Shown here in pieces: positions 23,351 through 34,400 of a DNA stretch of 64,000 nucleotides. The stretch is from NCBI RefSeq assembly GCF_023973825.1, contig NC_090124.1:898501-962500 (forward strand), given 5' to 3'. Every line of letters begins with the position of its first letter. Position 1 is the first letter of the stretch. The notes beneath the pieces were generated by a model, which saw nothing but the letters and a program-made list of their open reading frames with translations, ran no database searches and was not told the DNA's origin. A program made the position numbers and the translations under genes. The stretch is from Plasmodium brasilianum (Eukaryota > Apicomplexa > Aconoidasida > Haemosporida > Plasmodiidae).

Positions 23351-23946
23351 TATATTTTTTTTTTTTTTTGTTGCTTACACTGTTATAGAAACGACGAAAT
23401 TAATAAAAATATTCTTTGGTATTTTTCTACATTCATAAATATTTATCTACAATTTTTACATATATAAATATCGTTCTCTTTATTTAAACAAAAATATAAT
23501 TTTTTATCACTAACATAACGTTAATTGTAACTGTTTGTTTTTTTTTTTTTCATAATAATATATTTTTTCCCGCTATTGTACCCTCAAAATAGAAGAAATT
23601 GCTGCTACATTTTGTTGTTATTACATTTTTTTTAATCAGCCCATATATATATGCACATATGTACAATTTAAAAAAAACGTGGAAAGAACAACCCTGTTTT
23701 TTTTTTTTACATAAAATCCCTTTTATTTATTTTAATAATGTATATTTATCTTCTCTTCTGTTTACCATTATGCGAATGTAAAATTATAATGAAAGAGCGA
23801 TATATAATTTACCTTTAGCTATCTACCCATATGTTTAAAAAAATATAATTATATATATAAAATATTTTCCATTTTCGTATGAACAGGCAGTAAAATAACA
23901 AATATTTCATACCTGCCTTACATAATTTTTTCAAGCCTATTTTAAA
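23351..23946. other. Spacer upstream of YTM1
   Basis: T-rich sequence with short poly-T tracts; probably the YTM1 promoter and 5' UTR. Nothing else was recognised. Confidence 0.5.
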
Positions 23947-24102
23947 ATGAATGTTGCAACTTCGACTGAAGAGCAACTTTTATTTCGTATTTGTTTCATA
24001 TTTATTACATATCTATTTCGCGTTTATTACATGTTTATTTCATTTCTCATTTTTTTTTTTTTATTCTTGTTCATATGATCTAAAAAAGGTGTAGCAATGT
24101 GC

Positions 24103-24151
<49 letters not shown>

Positions 24152-24711
24152 GTACATACATATGCATATGTATTCATTTAAATGCGGAAAATTTTATATT
24201 TTTATACCTGTGGATTTGAAATCAGATGAAACTTTAATTCATTCTGTATAGTACTATTTTGCTCATATAGTACCATAAATTTTTTTTTTTTTTTAGAAAT
24301 GTATTGCTAATTTAGAAGTTTCCCTTTCCACTACGACGGTAAATGTGGGTAGAAGAACAATCCAAACATAGTTCTATTATTGTACGTGTTCACGTTATTA
24401 TGGCATGTGTATATATAATATATATATAAATATGTGTATATATTATATATATATAAATATATGTATGTATATATTTATATATATTCATATATATATTTCC
24501 TTTTGATAAAAGAAACATATTTTTCTCTTTTCAGTAAATCATGTAAAAATGTAATAATTTAAGCCCATGAAGTTAACATGAAAGAATAAAAATAACAGCT
24601 GATTATCGTAACAGTAAATTTATTATTATTTACAGTTAGTCAATTATTAACTAATTTAACGCTTTTTTGCAGAATTTTCGGAAGAGTCAACAAAATTATA
24701 TAACAACATAA
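23947..24711 (+). CDS. Possible 46-aa protein split over four small exons
   Basis: Exons: 23947-23986 (MNVATSTEEQLLF), 24226-24245, 24297-24338 (KCIANLEVSLSTTT, behind a T-run acceptor TTTTAG and before GTAAAT) and 24673-24711 (NFRKSQQNYITT, acceptor TTTTTTGCAG, stop TAA). All junction phases match and the joined product is a plausible short amphipathic helix. I do not recognise a family. Intron 1 contains a (TA)n run. Exon 2 is only 20 bases and is the weakest element; the exon at 24297 is the most convincing. Confidence 0.4.
24095..24165. repeat. (TA)n dinucleotide run
   Basis: An uninterrupted TA run of about 45 bases (24106-24150), followed by CGTACATACATATG. It is too short to suggest a centromere. 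Confidence 0.9.
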
Positions 24712-25144
24712 TCACAATGTGTAATGTACTTAATTTATTTTTTTTTTCTGTAATTAAAATGAACCTTTTTTTTAATACTTATTTTATAAAAAATATATTA
24801 AAATCGTCTGATTTACTTTTTAAAGTCTTCAGATATACTTTTGGCATATAACAGACTGCATATTTAAATATATAAAAGTTTGACAAAATTCATATACCAT
24901 CTTTGGTAACCTAAATAAATATTTACGTATATTCGTCTGCTTTTCCCCATTTTTTTAAATAGTGTAAATAGTTTAAATAATGCAAATAGCGTAAATATTT
25001 ATATGCTATAAATTAGGAGCAGGTTAAATTTTATAAAGAAATATTTCCCTCATAATGTTTGTGAAGATATTTTCGTTTTTCCTTCATGCCAAGGTAGTAA
25101 TACGAACTTTGTAAAAAATAGCACAAAAAAAAAAAAAAAAAAGA

Positions 25145-25345
25145 TTTAAGATATAACATATAACATATTATATATAACATATAACATATTATATATAACA
25201 TATTACATATTACATATAATATATTACATATAACATATAACATATAACATATAACATATAACATATAACATATAACATATAACATATTACATATATCATA
25301 TTACATATAACATATTACATATAACATATTACATATAACATATAA
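25145..25345. repeat. ATATAACATATTACAT tandem repeats
   Basis: Arrays of ACATATAAC and ACATATTAC units, 9-10 bases long, repeated about 20 times. Confidence 0.9.
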
Positions 25346-26239
25346 GGTTAAAAAATAAGTAACGCATTTGATAAGATAAATTTTTTCCTTTTTGGGCATC
25401 CTTTAACTATGTTCGTATTTTTTGTTATTTTGCTTTCGTCCGTGCAGCATGAGACACGTGTATATCACATAAACATTTTACTCGGAAGCATAAATAAATG
25501 TACAAAAGAATAAATGGTATATCTGAGTTTCGAAAATTAATGAAATAAAACAATTTAATTTTATATTTCATAGCGATTTTCCTAATTTCAGTTGCCTAAG
25601 TACTTATACATATATATACATATGTATGTATAAAGAAAATAATGGAAATTAGTACGAAAAAAGGTGTTATATAACGAAAATTGTATAGTTGTCCATCATG
25701 TGCATAAAGAAATTTAACATTTTTTTATTTCAATTATAAGCAATTTCATTCGTAATAAGAACCAAGAACATTCTTTTGATATTTGTATTTTTTAAAATAG
25801 CTGTGGCATTCTTTAATTTTTTTTAGTATGTATAAAATTTTGTTTTACCTTATTTTATTTATTTCATTTTACATTATTCGTCGAGGTTAATAATATTTTT
25901 TCTTTTTTTTTTTTTTTTAAATTTAATTAACTAGCCAATTAAATATATATTTTTTTAGTATTCCTTTATTGTTTTATTCCATACATTTTCCTTTTTAAAA
26001 TATGTATGAAAGGGGGAAAATAACATTCGCTATATTCTAGAAAAACTATGTCTTTATTATTTGGTATTGTAATTTGTACGTCTGCATTAAAACTTTTATG
26101 CTATATGCAACATTATATGTTAATTAATAAGAGTTCGTTCAAAATATCAATTAATACATTTTTAAGAAAGAAATATTTTTTTTGGACAACACGTTTTATT
26201 TAAAAGGTGACACTGTGTTTCTTAATTTGTTTTATATTT

Positions 26240-26535
26240 CATTAATATATATTTGTATGTATATATATGTATGTGTATATATATGTATGTGTATATATAT
26301 GTATGTGTGTATATATGTATGTGTGTATATATGTATGTGTGTATATATGTATGTGTGTATATTTGTATGTATATATATGTATGTGTATATATATGTATGT
26401 GTATATATATGTATGTGTGTATATATGTATGTGTGTATATATGTATGTGTGTATATATGTATGTGTGTATATATGTATGTGTATATATATGTATGTGTGT
26501 ATATATGTATGTGTGTATATATGTATGTACGTATA
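26240..26535. repeat. 16-base GTATATATGTATGTGT array
   Basis: About 18 copies of GTATATATGTATGTGT, or GTATATATATGTATGT variants, end about 100 bases before the start codon of the cysteine-rich membrane protein. The Met/Tyr/Val/Cys/Ile frames through it are artefacts. Confidence 0.9.
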
Positions 26536-26636
26536 ATATATGTAGGTTACCCACTGATATAATATTTACTCGTTTGTGTTTTTAATAGCCTAATTATCAA
26601 TACGATACAAATAATAAACAGCTAAAAGTGTAACAA

Positions 26637-28047
26637 ATGAAAAAGGTTGTTAGGATATTTTTTTCACCTATAGTATCCTTTTTGCTATTGTTACATCAAA
26701 AAATAACGATTAGTTCTTACTTAGATGTGACTCTATTTAATGACGACATTTTTGATAGTATGTTGAAATCAGAGCTATCATATATGAGCAATCATTTGTC
26801 CTTTAATGAAAATAATAAATCAAATAAGAGGAAGAAGAGAAATGATTCAGCTACAGATGATATTTATATATTAACACAAATGCTGTCTCAAATTATACCA
26901 TATAATTTTTCAATTTATTCATTAAGTTTACCGGATGAAACGGTAAGTAATAATAACAGTGATGTTAATAACTTTTTAGATTTGATAAATATGTATGATG
27001 CTGATATTAACAATACTATTACTCATCATTTAAATAAAACAGAACCAATAAAAGGGTGTGAAAATGACATTAAAAATCATAATTGTGATAAAGATGTGTT
27101 ATCATGCATAACATTAAAAAAAAATTATTTATCAGAAACCTGTAAAAAATCTTTAAATAATTCCTTATTATATTCATGTGTTGATGATTTTCTTCATTAC
27201 TGTAGCGATTACACAAAATTTTCTAAAATACATAAATGCTTGAAAAAGAACTTTTATCATTTAAATGACAAATGTTTAAATATTTTAAGCTATTATGAAC
27301 ACATAGTTCAGAAATTACATAAAATAAAAAGAAAACCATACGATAATCAAGAACACCTATTTTTAGAAAAAGATAAGGGAAAAGAAAAGTCAGATAAAGC
27401 GGACACTAAAGTTAATGGTAGTAGCATCAACAGTAGCAGTAGTAGAACAGGTAGTGTTGTGCGTGAGAGTAATAGTGGTAAAAACCTCGTTGGTAGCAAA
27501 TATAATTTGAAAGCAACTGATACTGGAAACGACAAGAATGATGAAAAATATAATCTTTTTAACAAGAATTCTTTTGAGCGAGAACCAACCATAGTTGATA
27601 GTATAAGAAAAGGATATGGTCATTATTTTTTCCCGTCTATGGACTACAACAATTTATTCGATTTCAACTCAAGAACTTACGAATATAAATATTATATGTA
27701 TTTTGTTGCTTGCTTATTTATTTTATTTCTTTTTTATATTTTAGTAATATCAGTTAAGAAATATTATACAGCACATTCAAACAGCTTTTTGGTGCACAAT
27801 GAGAAAACTAAGTTAGCCCAGTTGTGATATTCTTACATATATTTATGCAATAAATATATATGACATCCTAATAATTCCGTAACAGAATAATTTAAACGTG
27901 CTAATGCATCCTTTAAATTTCCCTTTTTTTAGTATAATATTTATGGAGAAAAGCTATTCATGTTGCAAGTTATATGCCTTATCACTCTTGCATACTGTCG
28001 AAATTAAAGGACTTAAAAAAAAAGAATATTCAGAAGCGGAGGTGTAG
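26637..28047 (+). CDS. Cysteine-rich secretory type I membrane protein
   Basis: The main exon 26637-27827 encodes 396 aa if unspliced. Seen: a signal peptide (VVRIFFSPIVSFLLLLHQ), an Asn-rich ectodomain, then two spaced cysteine blocks: GCENDIKNHNCDKDVLSCI with ETCKKSLN, and YSCVDDFLHYCSDYTKF with HKCLKKNF and DKCLNIL. This spacing resembles the Cys-rich repeats of the Golgi protein GLG1. A Ser/Gly linker and one membrane span (YMYFVACLFILF with LFYILVIS) follow. A donor (GTGATA, 27824) just before the stop and an acceptor (TTTTTTTAG, 27932) allow a second exon, 27933-28047, adding a 38-residue tail ending KKKEYSEAEV in matching phase. Without splicing the tail ends KTKLAQL. Likely on the secretory or surface pathway; I do not recognise a named protein. 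The gene is strong, its 3' end less so. Confidence 0.8.
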
Positions 28048-28139
28048 TCAAAGTACTATGTTTATTAGTCACTCCTTTCTTTTTGTCCAAATTTTTATTT
28101 TGTTCGTATTTTTTTCTCTTTTCAAATTTTTTTCTCTTT

Positions 28140-28290
28140 TCAAATTTTTTTTCGGTTCATAGTTTTTTACCGTTCATATTTTTTTACCGTTCATATTTTT
28201 TTACCGTTCATATTTTTTTACCGTTCATATTTTTTTACCGTTCATATTTTTTTTCCGTTCATATTTTTTTTTCGTTCATAATTTTTTTTG
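28140..28290. repeat. 17-base ACCGTTCATATTTTTTT array
   Basis: About seven copies of a T-rich unit with the core CCGTTCATA, drifting to TTCGTTCATA at the end. Confidence 0.9.
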
Positions 28291-29894
28291 TATTTTTTTT
28301 TTTTTTTTTTATTATAATTTTTTTCTCCATCACTACACGTTATGCTTTTTTAGATTATTTTACATTTCACAGCATATATTTTAAGGAAAAATAAAATAAA
28401 ATAAAATGCATAAAACACTGCATACATATTTGATGAATATCATTTTTATCATTTCCGCTTTTATTTGTTTTTTTTTTTTTTTTTTAAACTTTGTTATTAC
28501 TTTATTTGTTTGCCGTTTATTTCATTTCCCTTCGTATTAAGCTACATAATTTGTTGTGCTTATTTTCTCTATGCTAAAATTATGCTTTTGATTTTTTATT
28601 GTTTCTTAGCTTTTATTCTAGGAAGTATTTATTATATATTGTTTGCGTATTATTATAAATGTATAGTTCCCCATTTTGTATTTGGTTCATACACCTTAAC
28701 TTTTCACAGTTTTTTTTTTTTTTTTTTTATTTCAAATAGGTATATGCTATATGAAATTTTACTGACACTTAACTTTATTAACATGGTAAAGTTTTTTCAT
28801 TCTTCGAATATTTAAGAAATTATACAAAAATAATATTTTACAGATATCCATGTTCTCCTAATTTTTCAGAAAAAGGGATATGTGCTACTCTATACATTCA
28901 TACAATAAGTTTTTAAAAAAGTAGCAAAGGACATGCTTCTGTATTTGGTCATATATTTTGTAAAGAATAGCAGTACTATGGTGAGTTGTGCATTTATGTA
29001 TACACATTTTCTATAATTAGAACATTATATTATATATATAGGAGCTACATTAAAAGACGAATACAAATAAAGATAAAGAAATCTACATTAAGAAGAACGG
29101 ACAATTTTAAAATTATTTTCCGTGAACACCTTATTTAAATAGCCATATGATTTTTTTTATTTTGTTCCAAATGCGTAACTTAGAGTTGTGGTACGCTACT
29201 ATACTCTTACAGGATGTGCAAAACATATAAATATGTGAAATTTAACGCACATTGTCTAATATTACATTAGTTCATTGCTATAACATTATTTATTATATTC
29301 CATAATATATAAAAAAAAAAAAAAAATTATTATTCAATGTATTTTGTATACACCATTTTTATGTAAAAACATTTATATGTAAAAGTATATCCTTCAACAT
29401 GATGTTATCTTCTCTAAAATATATATATATATAAGTAAACATATTTATCTAAAGGTCCACTTTTTTTTTTTTTTTTTTTATCTTTATTTACTGAATGTAA
29501 AAAAAAAAAAAAGTAGAAAATCAGATTATATATCAAGGCTATAAATGCAGAAAGTTTGAGAAATTTTAATATTTTCTTATTTTCCAAAAAAAAAAGGAAT
29601 TTTTTTTTTTATTTTCTCCTACATTTCAGTTCAGTGTACATATTTGAATAGAAACATTAAAAATTTGAGTGTTATAAAAAAGAAAAATAATAAAATGTAA
29701 GGTAAAATTAATTTTGTTTTCACATTAAATTATTTTAATAATTAATGCATCTTGTGCTACTATAATTATATATCCATAATATTCCATAAATTACATATTT
29801 TTTGTTAACTGTGTAAACTTTTTATATGCTTAAGTGCAGTCTATCCTTTTAAGATAATATTATTTAGATGTTTAAAAGAAGAAAAAAAAAATAA

Positions 29895-30085
29895 AAGGAA
29901 AATAAAATAAAATGAAATGAGATATAATAAAATGAAATGAGATATAATAGAATGAAATGAGATATAATAAAATGAAAGGAGATATAATAAAATGAAATGA
30001 GATATAATAGAATGAAATGAGATATAATAAAATGAAAAAAGATAGAATAAAATAAAATGATATAAAATAAAATGAAATGAAATAA
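29895..30085. repeat. 20-base ATGAAATGAGATATAATAAA array
   Basis: About eight copies of a 20-base purine-rich unit, with variants (AATAG, GAAAGG). No coding context. Confidence 0.9.
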
Positions 30086-30251
30086 ATACATATGTTCATA
30101 TACACATATGGTACATATTTAAACTGTAGAGGTAAAATAGTAAACTACTTCGTAACACATATTCATTGTAAAAGTTCAAGAACATTCACTTTTCATACAT
30201 TCTATTTTTTTTTTTTTTTAAGTGAAAACAGAATTTTATATCTTCATTCTT

Positions 30252-30692
30252 ATGTATAATACATATTCATTTACTTATAGAAAATACATTTGTAAGCCTT
30301 GTCTTTTTCTTTTATCTTTTTTAATATTATATTACCATCTTAAAAAGAAATACGAAATTTTTTCTTATTTCAAGAATGTCATTTTGTTAATATTATGTAC
30401 ATTTTTTAAATGTAAAAAGGAAATTAAAAATATAAATAAAAATATAAACATAAATAAAAATATAAAAATAAATGAAAACTTAAATATAAATATAAATATA
30501 AAAATAAATGAAAACTTAAATATAAATAAAAATATAAAAATAAATGAAAAATTAAATATAAATAAAAATATAAAAATAAATGAAGACTTAAATATAAATA
30601 AAAATATAAAAATAAATGAAAACTTAAATATAAATATAAATAATTATAAAGAGAAAGAAAAAAGGATAAAAGGAATTTATTATTTTATTTGA
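30252..30692 (+). repeat. Open frame dominated by Asn/Ile/Lys repeats (30420-30650)
   Basis: From ATG at 30252 the frame stays open for 146 codons: a hydrophobic N-terminal part (CLFLLSFLILYYHL) followed by repeats of NINKNIKINEN type encoded by AAATATAAAAATAAATG-like units. The composition is what AT-rich DNA gives by chance, and the repeat unit is a multiple of three. It could be a small low-complexity membrane protein, but there is no family or splice evidence. Confidence 0.3.
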
Positions 30693-30946
30693 TTTTTTTC
30701 TTGTCACATTTTTAAAATGACAATTTTAAGAATTTTAATGCATTAGACATATTATATGTATACGGAGCATTTCATGGCATTAACCTTATGTTAGATCTTC
30801 ACACAATCCATTTCAATAATGTCCGTTTAGTCCAGAAAAAAAAAAAAGCAAAACAATGCCTTACCGAAGGGGAGATAACAAGGGGAAATTTGATGGCATA
30901 TCATGCATAAATAATTATATAAACATCCATATATTTTAATAAATAA

Positions 30947-30978
<32 letters not shown>

Positions 30979-31429
30979 ATACATACCGTGTATATGGGCC
31001 TTATTACACGTTTATTCATTTTTTTTTTTTTTTAATTTTGAAGTAAAATTTACAAGTTTTTTTGTTTATTAGTTGTTAACCTTTCTGCCCCTTTTTAACA
31101 TCCCTTGTATTTACGTTTTTTAGAGCAAATTCTTTAACGTGGATTTTTTTATTTAGTTAATTATTTAATTATTTATTTGTAGTTATTTCCTTTTTTACAT
31201 CTTTGCATTACAAGCCCATTAGAAGAATGTGTTGTTTTATTAACGTATTTTGTATTGATGTGCATAAAAAATGAAGGATAATATTAAAGGTGTTGCTAGT
31301 TTTACGTGGAACACATAATCTTACTCATTTCGTTTTATATGTGATCATATCTTAATATCTTTTTTTTTTTTTTTTTTTTTTTCCGTATCTTTCCTTTTTT
31401 TGCTTACTATTTTAATTAAAAAAATAAAA

Positions 31430-34400
31430 ATGACAACACAATCAAGGACAAGAGGATGGGAAAAAGAATCAAACATAAACCCTGACTACGAATACGAGCG
31501 ATTATTAAAATTAGAAAATGAGTTTAAAATAAAACCATGGTTAGACAAAGGAGAAAAGGAAGGGTATTTATATAACATTGTACCCACTACTATGAATATA
31601 GTTCTGAAAAATTCTAATAAGTCACACAAGAAAACAGGTAATAATTCATCACTTCAGTTGTTTCTTTTTTCTTTTTTTTTTTTTTTTTTTTTTTTTTCGT
31701 ACTTCTAAGATAATTCTTCAACTGCATGTGAAATATATATGATGATGTGTCTGCTTTGCATGTTCTTGTCCTGCATAATGATGATGCATCTTCCTTACAT
31801 GTATGTGCTCCCCCTATCCATATGAGTATATACCCTCTTGTGCATTTTGTTCCCAGGTGTGCATATGTATTTCGTGTCTGATAACAACAAAACGTGGAGG
31901 ATAACCTTATTTTATCGCCCGTACTTTTATTTGAAAATAAGAAATATACATAACTATGATGCAGTGACGGAATTTTTAAAAACTCGATTAGACAAACATA
32001 ATGTAGAGATTGACTATATAAAAAAAGAAGACCTGAGTTTGTATGACCATTTAAACAAAAAAAGGAGCTATCTAAGTAATATATTTTTTAAGCTTTCATT
32101 TGATACGATTGAAAATTTAATAAGTGCTAGGGATGTGTTGACAAAAATAATAGAGCGAAATAAAAAAAATAAAGAAAAAACTATTTCTAATAATGATAAA
32201 CATATATTTAATGAAGATGAACTATCATATAGTAAGCTAGAGTATTCGTATAAAAATGATTTTCCTCATACTAGATATGATGATGAACAGAATGAAAATA
32301 TGGGTACTATGAAAGTAGGTTCATATGATCAAGGGAGAGATGTAATAGACTATACAAATATATTGAATAATTCTAAAAAGAAGAGAAATGATACGAATAT
32401 AATGCCTACGAATAATAAGTTAAACATGAATGACATTATTGTGAATATGAAAAAACAGGCATTAAGTAAAGAAGAAATAATGAGTGAGATAATCGAGCTG
32501 TATGAATATGATGTAAAATATATAACACGAATTTGTATAGATAAAAATATCCGATGTGGTACATGGTATAAAGTATGTAGAGAAGAGGATGAATTATATA
32601 CTGAACTGATCCATTTCCAAGTGATGAATAAAAAAGTGCTAGCACCATTAAATGTATTGGCATGGGATATAGAATGTTATAAAGATGAATTAAAATTTCC
32701 AGATAAAGAAAAAGATGAAATAATATTAATATCATATATGTATAATGCTCAAGGTTATTTAATAGTTAATAGAAATGTAATGAGTAAAAACATTAGAGAG
32801 TTTTTATATAAGCCTAATGAAGAATTTTCTGGAGCCGGAACGTTTAAGATTTTTAATGAACAAAATGAATATTCTTTATTAAAAAGATTTTTAGAACATA
32901 TCAAATTATTAAAAATACATATATTTGTAACATATAATGGTGATTTTTTTGATATACCTTACTTGTTCAGGAGATGTGAAATTAATAATTTAAATGTTCC
33001 TGCAGAATTAGGTTTTATTATGAACAACAAACAAGAATGTTCATGTAATTTTATATTAAACATAGATGCATATAAATGGGTTGAAAGAGATTCGTATTTA
33101 CCTAATGGTTCAAGGACTTTAAAAAGTGTATGTAAAATTAAATTAAAATATAATCCAACAGAAGTAGACCCAGAATGTATGGTAGCGATTGCTAGAGATG
33201 ATCCCCAACATCTAGCTGTATACAGTGTTTCTGATGCAGTAGCTACATTCTATTTATATGATAAATTTATTCATAATTTTTTATTTGCTTTATGCTCAAT
33301 TATTCCAATGAATCCAGATAATGTGTTAAGACAAGGTAGTGGTACCTTATGTGAACAACTATTAATGGCAGAAGCATATAAAAAAAATATTCTTTTTCCA
33401 AATAAATCTAAACAAGTATATAACCAATACTTTACAGATACACAGAATAAGAAAAAATATTTTATTTATGATGATTCTTTTGTTGGAGGTACTGTTCAAA
33501 GTTTGAAATGTGGTATCTATAGAGATGATCTTATAGAATCATTTACCCTAGATGTAGATACATATAAATACATTCTTAATAATGTAGATCATATTATTGA
33601 CTTTTGGATACAAAAGGATCTAAATAAAAATTGCAATATAAATGATACTAATACTAATAATAATTATGTTCTGAAAAGTCAAATTGTAAATTTACAAAAT
33701 ATAAAAAATGATATTTGTAAGAAACTCAAATTCTTTATACAAAATCCAATTTTAAATATATGTCCAAATATTTATCACTTAGATGTTGCTGCAATGTATC
33801 CAAATATTATCCTTTCGCATCGTCTACAACCAAATGCTATTATTTCTCCTGATCACTGTTTTAATTGTTCTTTCTATAAACAACGACACCTATGTCAGAA
33901 ACAAATGATTTGGAAAAGGAAGCTCGAAATTTCTCCTATTGACTATGGTCATGTGTTGTCTCTTATGCAGGACCTAAAAACTAGACTTTTTTATCCGCAA
34001 AAAAGTTACTTCAAGGCACAAAACAAGGAAGAATCGGACAGCAGCACGAACGACAACCTTGCGGACGCACGCCCTAGCAATAAGAAGTCGTAAGTTTGTG
34101 AGGGGATGCATATGCACCGCTCCACACGTGTCTGTATGCTTATACACCACATCGCACACATATATATGTTTATGCTCCTCTTCTTACACGATTATATGCT
34201 TGTTCATCTCTTTTTACACGATTATATGCTTGTTCATCTCTTTTTACACGATTATATGCTTGTTCATCTCTTCTTACACGTTTATATGCGTGTTCATCTC
34301 TTTTTACACGATTATATGCTTGTTCATCTCTTCTTACACATATATATGTTTATGCTCCTCTTCTTACACGATTATATGCTTGTTCATCTCTTTTTACACG

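Larger units (their letters stand above)
24712..26636. other. Intergenic region upstream of the cysteine-rich membrane protein
   Basis: AT-rich with two repeat arrays (25145-25345 and 26240-26535). A 51-codon + strand frame at 26049-26204 begins MSLLFGIVIC; it is short and unsupported. The region is likely the promoter of the gene starting at 26637. Confidence 0.55.
28048..31429. other. Gene-poor 3.3-kb region upstream of POLE
   Basis: The longest stretch here without a confident gene. It holds repeat arrays (28140-28280, 29895-30085, 30420-30650), many T tracts, and weak coding signals at 28465-28911 (hydrophobic frames plus a small exon at 28741-28786 flanked by TAG and GTAAAG) and 30252-30692. 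None has a full splice model I can support. The last few hundred bases are probably the POLE promoter. Confidence 0.5.

Noticed and set aside
24095..24165. Possible centromere
   Set aside because: Plasmodium centromeres are expected to be a 2-3 kb core of extreme AT content; this TA run is about 45 bases and its flanks contain ordinary sequence.
26049..26204. 51-codon frame starting MSLLFGIVIC
   Set aside because: Lengths like this arise by chance in such DNA, and it lies in the promoter region of the next gene without splice or homology support.
26182..26585. Four overlapping frames rich in Tyr, Met, Val and Cys
   Set aside because: Translation of the GTATATATGTATGTGT array on both strands.
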